From Mesorhizobium sp. dw_380 (GTDB lineage Bacteria; Pseudomonadota; Alphaproteobacteria; Rhizobiales; Rhizobiaceae), in NCBI RefSeq assembly GCF_018588885.1, contig NZ_JAFFIW010000015.1, forward strand, positions 62,001-126,000: a stretch of DNA of 64,000 nucleotides, in the 5' to 3' direction. This document shows, piece by piece, positions 44,620 through 53,765 of this stretch. Under the pieces are notes generated by a model, which had not been told where the DNA came from, made no database searches, and was given only the letters and a program-made list of their open reading frames with translations. Both the position numbers and the translations under genes were made by a program. Every line of letters begins with the position of its first letter. Position 1 is the stretch's first letter.

Positions 44620-45678
44620 TCACCCCATCAGCCCACGCGCGGCCACCGGCAGCGTTTCCAGCACTTTGTCGCCGTCGATCAGGTTGACCTCGTTGAACAA
44701 ATTGGTGACGACGCAGCAATGGTCGGGCACCACGCGCACGCGCTCGCCGATGCGCAATTTGCCGTCGCCCGAAAGCGTGACGGTGCCGTGCTCCTCGCTC
44801 AGGCCCGTCACCCGCGCGCCCGCAACGCCCAACAACTCGCCGAAATCGGGTAATCCCAGCGTATCGCTGGACAGCGCCTTGCTGCCGCTGTCCAGAATGG
44901 CGCGGGTTGGCGTCGGATGGCTGACCACCGTCGACAGCACCGTCAGCGCGCAATCGTCGAGAGTGCCGACGCCTTTGGCAACCTGGTAGCGGTCGAGATA
45001 GATGTAGGTGCCGGGACGATATTCGGTGACGACGGATGCATCGGCGGAGCGCCACATATCAGGCGTGCCGCCGCTGGAGATGCGTTCGCAGGCAAAACCG
45101 CAGGCGGCCAGCGCCTGCCTTGCGTTGGCGAGCCAGGCCTCGGCCTCCGCCGCACGGCCCGCGGCCGGATAGGTCATCAGCCCGCCGAAGGCGAGGCCCT
45201 TGGCCGTGTCGATCTGTCTTGCCAGCCCAACCGCCTCACCAGCCGTCTGCACGCCGCAGCGCCCCATGCCCGTGTCGCACTCGACCAGCACCGACAGGCG
45301 ATGGCCGGTATCGGTGAAGGTAGCGGCCAGCCCGTCGATGGTTTCCATGCTGTCCGCCGTCACCGACAAGGTTACGCGCCTGTGCAGCGCCAGGAGCCGC
45401 TCCAGCTTGGCGCGGCCAAGGATGTTGTAGGGAAGAAAAACATCGGTCAGGCCGGCATCCGCCATCACCTCGGCCTCGCCGATCTTCTGGCAGGTGATGC
45501 CGACGGCACCCGCCGCCATTTGCTTCTTCGCCCAATAGGGCAGCTTGTGCGTCTTGATGTGCGGCCTGAGCTTCAGCCCGTTTTTGTCGGCATGCGCCTG
45601 TGCGCGGGCAATATTGGCTTCGGCACGTGCGGCGTCGATCAGGATCGACGGCGTATCGAGGTCATGGATGGTCGGCAT
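44620..45678 (-). CDS. D-threonine aldolase/D-serine dehydratase-like PLP enzyme
   Basis: This 352-aa fold-type III PLP enzyme has an N-terminal alanine-racemase-like barrel. The cofactor Lys is in RPHIKTHKLP (about residues 39-48). The C-terminal beta domain has a putative metal site in PDHCCVVTNLFNEV, seen in D-threonine aldolases and eukaryotic-type D-serine dehydratases. The start TPSILID matches this family. The enzyme would cleave D-threonine or related 3-hydroxy-D-amino acids, or dehydrate D-serine. The exact substrate cannot be read from sequence. It is divergent from a D-lyxose-isomerase-type gene. Confidence 0.87.
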   Translation of the reverse strand: MPTIHDLDTPSILIDAARAEANIARAQAHADKNGLKLRPHIKTHKLPYWAKKQMAAGAVGITCQKIGEAEVMADAGLTDVFLPYNILGRAKLERLLALHRRVTLSVTADSMETIDGLAATFTDTGHRLSVLVECDTGMGRCGVQTAGEAVGLARQIDTAKGLAFGGLMTYPAAGRAAEAEAWLANARQALAACGFACERISSGGTPDMWRSADASVVTEYRPGTYIYLDRYQVAKGVGTLDDCALTVLSTVVSHPTPTRAILDSGSKALSSDTLGLPDFGELLGVAGARVTGLSEEHGTVTLSGDGKLRIGERVRVVPDHCCVVTNLFNEVNLIDGDKVLETLPVAARGLMG

Positions 45679-45842
45679 CAGCTGTCACCCTGTGAAAGTC
45701 CGCAGGGGTTATGGCCTCGAAAGCGCGTGATGTCACGCAGCCAGCGGACCGGATCGGTGGGCCATCCGTTCACGGCCCAGGGCAGGGCAGGCGGCTGGAT
45801 GGATCGACACCGCACCGGTGTTCGGCTATGCGATTTGCCAAT

Positions 45843-45887
45843 GCATGTCGCCCAAAAGTGCGTAGCGGTTTTGGGACAACGACATGC
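45843..45887. repeat. Palindromic intergenic element
   Basis: The outer arms GCATGTCG and CGACATGC are perfect complements, and an inner pair CCAAAA/TTTTGG flanks a GTGCGTAGCGG-like centre. It belongs with the GAAAAGTG...CGGTTTTCGG units seen at 16305-16350. It sits in the 290-base spacer before the isomerase gene. Confidence 0.65.
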
Positions 45888-45968
45888 GTGCTAACAACCT
45901 GAAGCGCATCGTATGAACCCCGTCAGACGCTAAGCGCTTGAGCAAAATCGACACGAAGGGTCATGATC

Positions 45969-46655
45969 ATGAAACGCTCCGCCATCAACGACATCATCCG
46001 CGAAGCCGACGCTTTCATCCGCTCATTCGGCTACATCATGCCGCCTTTCGCCTACTGGTCGCCGGAAGAGATGAAGGCGCGCCAGGTCGATTCCTCGGCC
46101 ATCTTCACCTCGCGGCTCGGCTGGGACATCACCGATTACGGCCAGGAGAAGTTCAAGGAACTCGGCCTGTTCCTGTTCACCGTCCGCAACGGCCGCTACG
46201 AGGACATGAAGAAGGGCATGGGCATGCTCTATGCCGAGAAGATCATGATCTCGCGCAAGGACCAGCTGTCGCCGATGCACCGCCACAACATCAAGGCCGA
46301 GGACATCATCAATCGTGGCGGCGGCAAGCTGGTGCTGGAACTGTTCATGCACGATCGCGACGGTGGCATCGATCCCAAGGCCGAGGTGTCGGTGCCGGTC
46401 GACGGGACCATCCACAGGCTGCCCGCCGGCGGTCTGCTGAAGCTCGATCCGGGCCAGAGCGTCACGCTGCTGCCGGGCGTCTGGCACGCCTTCTGGGCCG
46501 AGGGCAAGGATGTGCTGATCGGCGAGGTGTCGACCGTCAACGACGATCTCACCGACAATGTTTTCCGCGAGCCGATCGGCCGCTTCTCCAACATTGACGA
46601 GGATGTCGCCCCGCTGCACCTGCTGGTCGCCGACTATGAGAAGTGGCTGGGGTAG
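45969..46655 (+). CDS. D-lyxose isomerase family protein
   Basis: This 228-aa cupin-type sugar isomerase interconverts D-lyxose and D-xylulose and often D-mannose and D-fructose. Metal ligands are the two His in MHRHNIKAEDI (about residues 100-110, including the Glu) and the His in GVWHAFW. Three in-frame Met codons cluster at the start; ATG 45969 has GAAGGG at the best spacing. It stands alone without a sugar transporter or kinase nearby, so its in vivo substrate is open. Confidence 0.87.
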   Translation: MKRSAINDIIREADAFIRSFGYIMPPFAYWSPEEMKARQVDSSAIFTSRLGWDITDYGQEKFKELGLFLFTVRNGRYEDMKKGMGMLYAEKIMISRKDQLSPMHRHNIKAEDIINRGGGKLVLELFMHDRDGGIDPKAEVSVPVDGTIHRLPAGGLLKLDPGQSVTLLPGVWHAFWAEGKDVLIGEVSTVNDDLTDNVFREPIGRFSNIDEDVAPLHLLVADYEKWLG

Positions 46656-46743
46656 TTTCGCCGTGAATTGAGGCACCGGCCAGCTGACGGCCAGTGCCCT
46701 CGATGACAGCAGCCACGGTCGGCCGAAAGCGGGTTAGCGCTGC

Positions 46744-47748
46744 CTACTGCGCCCCCTGGTTGATCGATCCCACCGCTTCGTCAGTGAAGACAACCTTTGT
46801 GCCTTTCTGCACTCCGGCGGCGAGGTCTTCGGCATCCCAATTGGTCAGCCTGATGCAGCCATGCGAGAAGGTTTTACCGATCTTGGCTGGGTCCGGGGTC
46901 CCGTGGATGCCGTAACTCTCGATGGACAAATCGATCCAGACCAATCCCACCGGATTGTTGGGACCGGCAGCGATCGTGAAGGGGCGCTTGGTCCGGACTC
47001 CCTTGAAGGCGAACGCGGGATCGTAGTGATAGGTGGGGTTGTGCACCACGCGTTTGACCTCCGCTTGGCCGCTCGGCGCCGGCTTCTCCTGGCTCCCGAT
47101 CGAGGCGGGGTAAACCGCAAGCACTTTACCGGAAGCGTCGAGCACTCGAACCTGGCGCGCGCTCTTGTCGACTTCGACGTTCGCGATACCTCCGGGCGGA
47201 TCGCCTCGGGTGACGGCCGGCACCAGCAGCTTTCGCCCCGCCTTCCTGAAGCCGACGCCAGGATTGAGCCGTTTGAGCAGTTGCTCGCTGACGTGGAAGC
47301 GCTCCGCCATCTTTTCCACCGCATTGTGGTAGCCGAGCCTGCGCAGGCGGGCCATCCTCTCCATGCGCGCCGGAATTCGCTTCGTGAACGGTCCATGCAC
47401 ATCCTTGCGAGTCAGCTCGTAAGTCTCAAGCGCCGGGCTCGAGGAGGTCGCGGCCAGCTTGTCCCATGTCTCACGGGTGAGCTTGCCATCGGGGGGCAAT
47501 CCGTTGGCCGCCTGGAACGCGCGGATCGCTTTGGTGAAGTTCTCTGTTCCACGGCCGTCGATCAGGCCAGGTGAGAAGCGTGCGCGATCGAGGAGGATTT
47601 CCGCCTTCAGTACGCTTGCACTGACGCCTTTCGCTTCGCTGTCGTCGAATTGAGCGTTGTTGACGGTTGTTGCGTCCAGCTTTGCCGCCGCTGTTGCACC
47701 GCATGCCATGACGAGCGCCGCGGCCGCGACAAGAACGAGCCTGATCAT
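46744..47748 (-). CDS. L,D-transpeptidase (YkuD domain) with peptidoglycan-binding domain
   Basis: This 334-aa exported protein has a signal peptide (MIRLVLVAAAALVMACGATAAA) and a PG-binding-1 domain (about residues 45-95, with DGRGTENFTKAIRAFQAANGL). A LysM-like middle (HVSEQLLKRLNPG) precedes a YkuD catalytic domain with SHGCIRLTNWD, whose Cys is the nucleophile. It makes 3-3 crosslinks or attaches proteins to peptidoglycan. The ATG at 47748 has AGGAG at 10 bases; a GTG at 47757 is too close to it. Confidence 0.93.
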   Translation of the reverse strand: MIRLVLVAAAALVMACGATAAAKLDATTVNNAQFDDSEAKGVSASVLKAEILLDRARFSPGLIDGRGTENFTKAIRAFQAANGLPPDGKLTRETWDKLAATSSSPALETYELTRKDVHGPFTKRIPARMERMARLRRLGYHNAVEKMAERFHVSEQLLKRLNPGVGFRKAGRKLLVPAVTRGDPPGGIANVEVDKSARQVRVLDASGKVLAVYPASIGSQEKPAPSGQAEVKRVVHNPTYHYDPAFAFKGVRTKRPFTIAAGPNNPVGLVWIDLSIESYGIHGTPDPAKIGKTFSHGCIRLTNWDAEDLAAGVQKGTKVVFTDEAVGSINQGAQ

Positions 47749-48045
47749 CGACGTCACACTCCTGCACTTCTATGACGTTGCACGGCCGATCTGGTTCCAT
47801 TTACCTGCAGCTCAGTCGCGATCACCGCTGCTAATAGGCCGAAGCGAGCCCGGACCAGGAGCGCCCCCGGCGGTCACGCGGATGCATTTGTTGATAATGG
47901 GCCGCCTCATCAAAACGGATGGCGACTCTCGTCCGCGCATGTGTTCGCATTAGCCCAGGTGCGGAGCAGGGACTGGAGCAATAATGGATCAACTTCCATT
48001 GAGCGGCCTCTCCGTGGGCTGGGGTGACGATCGAGGAGACTAAAG

Positions 48046-48264
48046 ATGCAATTTCCCGCCCAGAGGAACGAAAGACCGCCTCAACCAGCCGAGGATGAGC
48101 GCCAGGCACGGCTTGAGAAGACAGCCAGGCTCAAGCAGCTTCGGTCTTACGCTTCCTGGCTTTCGTCCGATCCACACGCCCAACTTCACGATGAGATAGA
48201 CTGCTCTGCGCTGATCGAGGACGGCAGATGGGTGGAACGAGGCAAAGTGTGGAGCTTTGGCTGA
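48046..48264 (+). CDS. Small hypothetical protein, 72 aa
   Basis: A short ORF with GGAGACTAAAG before its ATG encodes a charged, Gln/Arg/Glu-rich N-terminal half predicted helical (about residues 8-35). A C-terminal part with SALIEDGRWVERGKVWSFG follows. The codon pattern looks coding and the gene fits in the gap between the transpeptidase and TPR genes. No family is recognised. It may be real but is not proven. Confidence 0.5.
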   Translation: MQFPAQRNERPPQPAEDERQARLEKTARLKQLRSYASWLSSDPHAQLHDEIDCSALIEDGRWVERGKVWSFG

Positions 48265-48287
48265 TCGGCCGCCAGGCGGGCGTCGCC

Positions 48288-49973
48288 TCAGTCACAGCAG
48301 CTTGGCGCTGGGTGCACGCTCGTCCGGCACAGACATGACGAGCTGATCGCCACGTCCGCCTTGGCCTGCGCCGTGGCGAGCCTTGCCTGCAGCGCCGGCA
48401 GCTCTTCCACCTCACCGCGCCGCTCCAGGCATTCGACCAGCCCATGCAGCGCCCAGACATTGTTCGGGTGCTGGGCGCAGCGCTGCACCTTGCCGCTCAG
48501 GCCGAGATCGTCGCGATAGACCTGCTCGGCCTCTTGCGCACGGCCCTGGTCGAGAAGCAATGCCGCCAGCGCATGGCGCGGCGGGTGCATCCACGCCCAT
48601 GGCTCGGTGTAGGAGAGATTGTCGTCCAGCTCGACCGCTTGCCGCAGATGGCCATACGCCTCCTCGTGCCGGCCCTGATGGTAGGCAAGTTCGCCGTCGA
48701 GCAACGCAGCACCGACAGACAGCGAGGCGCGGGTCGGATTGCTCAGAAAACGCCGCTCGGCCGGAATGCCCGCCACATGCCGATGGAACAGCTCGCGCTC
48801 GCGCTCGGCTTCGGCAAACTGCCTCAGCGTCGCATGGGCGACACCCCTAGCGTAGTGCTGCATGGCCGCCGTCAGCACATAGAGGCCGGGCTCCTCGGCC
48901 ACCGGCTCGTCGATGATCTCCTGCCAGCGGCCGAAGCGCACCAGCACATGCGATTTCATCGCGTGGTAGCCTTCCACTGTTTGCGTGAGCTTGGGCCGGT
49001 CGGCAAGGCTGACGACGTCACGCGCGACCAGGCTGCGCACCTTGTCGGCGGCCCACAGCGCCGGCCCGTACTGGCCCGACAACATGCAGGTGAACATCAT
49101 CAGATGCAGATCGTGGCAGCAGCCGAGCAGGTAGTAGGTCGGCTCGTGCGCATAAGCGAGATAGAGATCGTTGGCGCGGATCGCCTTTTCGCTGGCGAGC
49201 TTCGCCTTCTCATATTCGCCGCATAGCACATAGATGTGCCCCGGCATGTGGTTCATGTGCCCGGCATCGGGGCAAATTTGCCCCAGCAGATCCGCCGAAC
49301 GCATGCCGCGTTCCGGCATGGTCGACATCTCCAGCAGATGGATGTGCAAATGGACGACCGCCGGATGCTGCGCGATGCCGGCCTCATCAGCGAGCCGGAT
49401 CGACCGTTCGCAAACCTCCAGCGCCTCGAGCACATCCGAATTCGGCGCCGGCGCCCCGGTTTTCAGGTTCCAAAGCCGCCGCACCGTACGCATCATCAAC
49501 GCCTCGACCAGCAGCGCCATCACATCATGGTCGTCGGGAAACCTTTCATAGACCCGCCGCATCGCGGCGGCGTAGGCGTCATCCCATTGCTCGAATTCTT
49601 GGAGGCTCACTCGATGTGGCTTCTGGAAGCGGCAAGCCAGCGCCTCGATTATCAGCCTTTCAACTTCACTGGCGGAAGCCGCATTGGCGCGCGCCAGCTG
49701 GGCATGCTCGAAGCACCGCTTGGTCGCGCTGTTGGCCTCGGCCTCGCCATGCTCTTTCCAGGTCAGATTGTAGAAAGGCCCGGCCGCATAGGCGATGCCC
49801 CAATGCACCATCGCGCAGCCCGGGTCCGTCTCCAGCGCCTTCTCGAAGCACTTGATGCCCTCCTCATGATTGAAGCCGTAGCACCAGTTCAGGCCGATAT
49901 CGAACCAGCGCTGGGTTTCGGCGGAACGGGTGGAGATGGGGCGGCGGTAGCTGCCGAGGTTGAAGCGGTCCAT
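48288..49973 (-). CDS. Large tetratricopeptide-repeat protein with HMPGH motif
   Basis: This 561-aa cytoplasmic protein without a signal peptide is built mostly of TPR-like helices. WFDIGLNWCYGFNHEEGIKCFEKALETDPGC near the N-terminus is a typical unit, and others appear toward residue 450. The centre (about 205-250) has a His cluster: HLHIHLLEMS, then HMNHMPGHIY. This HMPxH pattern recurs in a poorly described family of large TPR proteins. The C-terminus ends in a Cys-rich stretch. The role is unknown; metal or haem binding by the His cluster is a guess. Confidence 0.82.
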   Translation of the reverse strand: MDRFNLGSYRRPISTRSAETQRWFDIGLNWCYGFNHEEGIKCFEKALETDPGCAMVHWGIAYAAGPFYNLTWKEHGEAEANSATKRCFEHAQLARANAASASEVERLIIEALACRFQKPHRVSLQEFEQWDDAYAAAMRRVYERFPDDHDVMALLVEALMMRTVRRLWNLKTGAPAPNSDVLEALEVCERSIRLADEAGIAQHPAVVHLHIHLLEMSTMPERGMRSADLLGQICPDAGHMNHMPGHIYVLCGEYEKAKLASEKAIRANDLYLAYAHEPTYYLLGCCHDLHLMMFTCMLSGQYGPALWAADKVRSLVARDVVSLADRPKLTQTVEGYHAMKSHVLVRFGRWQEIIDEPVAEEPGLYVLTAAMQHYARGVAHATLRQFAEAERERELFHRHVAGIPAERRFLSNPTRASLSVGAALLDGELAYHQGRHEEAYGHLRQAVELDDNLSYTEPWAWMHPPRHALAALLLDQGRAQEAEQVYRDDLGLSGKVQRCAQHPNNVWALHGLVECLERRGEVEELPALQARLATAQAKADVAISSSCLCRTSVHPAPSCCD

Positions 49974-50004
49974 GGACTTCCATTCAATTTTGGGCGTTTA
50001 TTTC

Positions 50005-50604
50005 TCAGATATTACCGCCACCGCTAGCTGGTTCCTTAAGCCGCGCTTCATTTTGCCAGCCGGCTAGCTCTGGCAGGTCGTCAAGCCAACTTTTCTCGCT
50101 CATCAAGTCGTCGCCGGTCTGCGGGTCAGCCTCGGTGGCATTTTGAATGAGCCAATCCATCCACTTCCGATAGGCAGCCGGCTCCAGTTGAGGCGGCAGA
50201 ACCTTGACCTTGGCCAGCATTCGTTTGCGGAAACTAACCTGCCTGCGGAGTTTAGTCGTCGTGAACTTGATTGCCTTGCCTTGGTATTCAACCGTCCAGC
50301 GGTCGCCTCCATGACTGACAAGCCTGTCGATAGCGAAACCGGCATCAACCGGCCTATCCCGCCAAGGAAGCTCAATGGCATTCTTCCTCAGATCGAGTGC
50401 CCATCGCCTGTAGGCGGCCCCGGCAAGTTGGGGCGGCAGCACACCAGCCTGTTCGAGCATCTTCCTGCGGAAGGTAGGCTGCTTCTTGAGCTGGCCTGTC
50501 GTCAACTCGATGCGATGCCCACGGAATTCGACGTGCCACCGGATTCTCCCATTGCCGACATACTTCACCAGCCTGTCGATGAAGAACTCATTATCGGTGA
50601 GCAT
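50005..50604 (-). CDS. Hypothetical protein with an internal tandem duplication, next to tRNA-Gln
   Basis: This 199-aa protein has two similar units at residues 7-76 and 90-156. Each shows IDRLV, a W.VE..G..I...T strand pair, a (T/S)FR(R/K).ML helix, VLPPQL, and a final AAYR(R/K)W. A tail of about 40 residues follows. The ATG at 50604 has AGGGA upstream; 50655 is an alternative. The FR...LPP...W pattern resembles accessory domains next to phage primases and helicases, but only weakly. Its place beside a tRNA gene suggests a leftover of an integrated element. Confidence 0.65.
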   Translation of the reverse strand: MLTDNEFFIDRLVKYVGNGRIRWHVEFRGHRIELTTGQLKKQPTFRRKMLEQAGVLPPQLAGAAYRRWALDLRKNAIELPWRDRPVDAGFAIDRLVSHGGDRWTVEYQGKAIKFTTTKLRRQVSFRKRMLAKVKVLPPQLEPAAYRKWMDWLIQNATEADPQTGDDLMSEKSWLDDLPELAGWQNEARLKEPASGGGNI

Positions 50605-50745
50605 CACGCATCCCTGCTTGATGTTTGCGAGAATGTACTGGCTATCGGTGGGCATGACGCGGTCTCGTGCAGGGAAGCATAGCGATGCAAAAATGAACTG
50701 GGCTGAAATTTCCCCGCCAAATCATTCTTTTTGTTGTGGAATTTC

Positions 50746-50819
50746 TGGCTGGGGAACCTGGATTCGAACCAGGACTAACGGAGTCAGAGTCCGTGGGTCT
50801 ACCGTTAACCTATTCCCCA
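50746..50819 (-). tRNA. tRNA-Gln (anticodon CTG)
   Basis: On the minus strand a full cloverleaf forms. It has acceptor TGGGGAA/TTCCCCA, D-arm GGT...ACC, anticodon stem ACGGA/TCCGT around loop CTCTGAC (anticodon CTG), a 4-base variable loop, T-stem CCTGG/CCAGG with TTCGAAT, discriminator G and encoded CCA. It is 74 bases with CCA. It lies between the duplicated-domain protein and a flippase-like gene. Confidence 0.95.
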
Positions 50820-50998
50820 GCAGGCGCGGTCATGAACCGCGCGGGCCGAACGGCTGAGCCGCTTGAGCGCTGCCTTGTAGCCGCCAGCGGAAAATAGTCA
50901 AGCCTGCTCTGCGCTTCAATCGCTACGTTTTGTCAGCCGGTTTCAGCCGCCATGTTTCGCACGGCCCAGTGGCGTAACCCCTCGGAGCTAATCGCACC

Positions 50999-51931
50999 TC
51001 AGCTCTCCGTCCGGCTGAACTGCGAGCGCTCGAAGAACAGCACGATGCCGAGGCCGAGAATCAGCGGGATGATCAGGTAGAACAGCCGGAACACCAGCAG
51101 CGCCGCCAGCACGCCGACCGGGTCCATGTCGGAAAGCCCGGCCAGGAACACCACCTCGAACACGCCGAGGCCACCCGGCGCGTGCGAGATCTGGGCGATC
51201 GAGAAGGAGACGAGGAAGACGCCGAGCACGACGAAATAGCCGGGATTGTGAGCCTCGGGCAGCGTGAAGAAGATGATCGCGGCGGCGGCCAAGAGTTCGA
51301 TCGGGCCGATCAGCAATTGCCTGGCGACGATCGGCAGCGCTGGATAGTGCAGCTGAAAGCTGGCGATCTTCAGCGGTCGCAGATGCAGCCAGCTGCCGAA
51401 GATGTAGGCGGCGACGAGGACCAGCATCGCGATGCCCGCCGCTTCCGACAGGCCGTGATGGGCGATGCCGGAGAACCGGTCGATAATTTGCGGCTCGAAC
51501 ACCAGCACAAGGCCGGAGGCGAGGATAGTCGACAGCACGAAGGTGATCCAGCAGATCGCCACCAGCACGCCGACATCCTGGCCGCTCAGCCCCCTTGTGC
51601 CGTAGGCGCGGTAGCGGATGACCGCGCCCGAAAACACAGAGCCGCCGATATTGTGCGACAGCGCGTAGGTGGTGAAGGAGCACAGGGTCACGAACAGCCA
51701 CGACACCTTCTTGCCGATATGCAGCAGCGCGATGTGGTCGTAGCCGGCGAGCGCGGCATAGGCGATGACGGAACTCAACCCCGCCAGCACCCAGCCGCGG
51801 GTTGGAATGGCGGCGAGCCCGTCCCATACATCGTCGATCGAAATGCCGCGCAGTTCGTGCCAGAGCAGCAGCAGCGAAAAGATCACCGCGGCGATGCCGA
51901 CCACCGGCCAGAAATAGCGTCTCCAGTTCAT
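50999..51931 (-). CDS. UPF0104/LPG-synthase transmembrane-domain protein (MprF flippase-like)
   Basis: This 310-aa integral membrane protein with about eight helices matches the lysylphosphatidylglycerol synthase transmembrane family (formerly UPF0104). The segments GGSVFSGAVIRYRAYGTRGL and SHAPGGLGVFEVVFL are the most typical. It lacks the C-terminal aminoacyl-transferase domain of full MprF, so it may act as a lipid flippase or have another membrane role. No partner gene is adjacent. Confidence 0.88.
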   Translation of the reverse strand: MNWRRYFWPVVGIAAVIFSLLLLWHELRGISIDDVWDGLAAIPTRGWVLAGLSSVIAYAALAGYDHIALLHIGKKVSWLFVTLCSFTTYALSHNIGGSVFSGAVIRYRAYGTRGLSGQDVGVLVAICWITFVLSTILASGLVLVFEPQIIDRFSGIAHHGLSEAAGIAMLVLVAAYIFGSWLHLRPLKIASFQLHYPALPIVARQLLIGPIELLAAAAIIFFTLPEAHNPGYFVVLGVFLVSFSIAQISHAPGGLGVFEVVFLAGLSDMDPVGVLAALLVFRLFYLIIPLILGLGIVLFFERSQFSRTES

Positions 51932-52284
51932 TGCCTGACTGCCATGAGTTGCGTGTCCGCTGCCTTTTCTCTTGATGGTGGGAGGCCCGCTGCCGGCGGC
52001 CTCCGTTCATTTCAGAAATGCCTCATCGAAGCCGGCTATTCAACCGCGAACACTTGTCGCCGCAAGATCCGTCCGCGCCGAAAGCGGTGCAAAGGCGTCG
52101 GCCAGCGGTGCGGGCATCGGCTTCGACGGGGGATCGTCTCCGACCGGATCGCGCTACCAATCCAGCCTTGCGGGTAGATTGCGGCGGCGGACGAAATGGC
52201 GGGTCCCGCACCCAGCCGGCAAAATTCGGCATGCGGCTCTTGGTGATCGGGCACAGCGCTGTTAGTCTGGCGGCAACTTTAAAC

Positions 52285-53694
52285 ATGCCAAAGCGCCTGC
52301 TGCGTCCGTCACCGGTTCGCGCGGTGCCGGAAGGAACGACAGTGGAAGACCGCGACACCGGCGCAGGCGCGCCGGAGGTGGGCGCGTCCAGCGCTTCCCC
52401 AGGGCCGTCGGGCTCGGGCGGCGGTTGGCAGCAACGCCGCCCAATGGCGCCGCGCTCCGCCGACGGGCAGGCGGGCGACGCGACCCATCACCAGAAGGGC
52501 AAGCCCAAGAAACGGCGCAAGCGAAGGCGCGGGCGCAAGGTTTTTGCGCGCGATGAAGCGCGTCCCCAGGACAATCGATCGCCAGTGCCAGGCAAAACGC
52601 CTGTCCCTGAGCCGATGCTGCAGATGGCGGCTCCGGCGATCTCGCCCGTCGCCCCACGTCCCGAGCAGGGCGCCCGTCGGCCGCCGGTGCACGAGCTGCC
52701 GGTGTTCGCGGCCCTCGACCTCGGCACCAACAATTGCCGGCTGCTGGTCGCCGTTCCCACACGCCATGGACAGTTCCGCGTCATCGACGCCTTCTCGCGC
52801 ATCGTCAGGCTGGGCGAGGGGCTCACCGCCAATGGCCGGCTCGGCCAGCCGGCGATGGACCGCGCCGTCGAAGCGCTGAAAGTCTGTGGCGACAAATTGC
52901 GCAGCCGCAAGATCAAGAAGGCGAGGCTGATCGCCACGGAAGCCTGCCGCTCGGCGGCCAATGGTGTCGAGTTCCTGGAACGCGTCGAGCGCGAGGCCGG
53001 GCTGAAGCTCGAGATCATCGATCGCCAGACCGAGGCGCGGCTGGCGGTTTCCGGCTGCGGCTCGCTGGTCGAGCGCGACACGCAGGGCGTCGTCCTGTTC
53101 GACATCGGCGGCGGCTCCTCGGAGATCGCGCTGATCGATCTCGCCGGCCGCCGTTCGCCGCGGCTCGCCAACCACATCGTCTCGTGGACGTCGCTGCCGG
53201 TCGGCGTCGTTTCATTGGCCGAGCGCTTTGGCGGCCGCACGGTGACGCGCGAAATCTTCACCGCCATGGTCGACGATGTCGCCGGCCGGCTGGCTACCTT
53301 CGATGGCCGTGACCGGCTGAGCCACCTCAAGGCCAGCCCGAATTTCCACTTGCTCGGCACTTCGGGCACCGTGACGACGCTGGCCGGCGTTCACCTCGAT
53401 CTCGAGCGCTACGACCGCCGCCGTGTCGACGGGCTGTGGATGGACCGCCACAGTGTCGACCGCATGGTGGAGAGGCTGGTCGGCTGGGATTTCCAGCAGC
53501 GCTGCGCCAACCCCTGCATCGGTGCGGACCGCGCCGACCTGGTGCTGGCCGGCTGCGCTATCCTCGAAGCGATCCGCGCGGTCTGGCCTTCGGAGCGGCT
53601 GCGTGTCGCCGACCGTGGCCTGCGCGAGGGCATATTGAGCGAGCTGATGGCCGATGACGGCGTTTGGCGCAAAGATGGGCGTGGCAGGGCATGA
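52285..53694 (+). CDS. Ppx/GppA phosphatase family protein with long basic N-terminal extension
   Basis: This protein of about 469 aa has the exopolyphosphatase/guanosine pentaphosphatase domain from residue 142: ALDLGTNNCRLLVA carries the phosphate-1 loop, IATEACRSAAN follows, and DIGGGSSEIAL is the phosphate-2 loop. The first 140 residues are low in hydrophobics, Pro/Gly-rich, and hold a very basic patch KGKPKKRRKRRRGRK (about 71-85). ATG at 52285 is the favoured start; earlier in-frame Met codons exist. It is followed by rlmE, a common alphaproteobacterial pair. It hydrolyses polyphosphate or pppGpp. Confidence 0.9.
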   Translation: MPKRLLRPSPVRAVPEGTTVEDRDTGAGAPEVGASSASPGPSGSGGGWQQRRPMAPRSADGQAGDATHHQKGKPKKRRKRRRGRKVFARDEARPQDNRSPVPGKTPVPEPMLQMAAPAISPVAPRPEQGARRPPVHELPVFAALDLGTNNCRLLVAVPTRHGQFRVIDAFSRIVRLGEGLTANGRLGQPAMDRAVEALKVCGDKLRSRKIKKARLIATEACRSAANGVEFLERVEREAGLKLEIIDRQTEARLAVSGCGSLVERDTQGVVLFDIGGGSSEIALIDLAGRRSPRLANHIVSWTSLPVGVVSLAERFGGRTVTREIFTAMVDDVAGRLATFDGRDRLSHLKASPNFHLLGTSGTVTTLAGVHLDLERYDRRRVDGLWMDRHSVDRMVERLVGWDFQQRCANPCIGADRADLVLAGCAILEAIRAVWPSERLRVADRGLREGILSELMADDGVWRKDGRGRA

Positions 53695-53765
53695 CCCCGA
53701 ACCGCAGGACCGCGTCAGCGAAAAGTGGCTTCGGATAAGATCATGCTCCAAAAAGAAATCAACCA

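Noticed and set aside
48265..48287. Possible extension or frameshift of the 72-aa protein into the TPR gene
   Set aside because: The small frame ends with its own stop before the convergent TPR stop, and nothing indicates a broken gene.
51182..52177. 331-aa open frame opposite the flippase-like protein
   Set aside because: The opposite strand encodes a clear multi-helix membrane protein with family motifs, while this frame is a charged low-complexity shadow.
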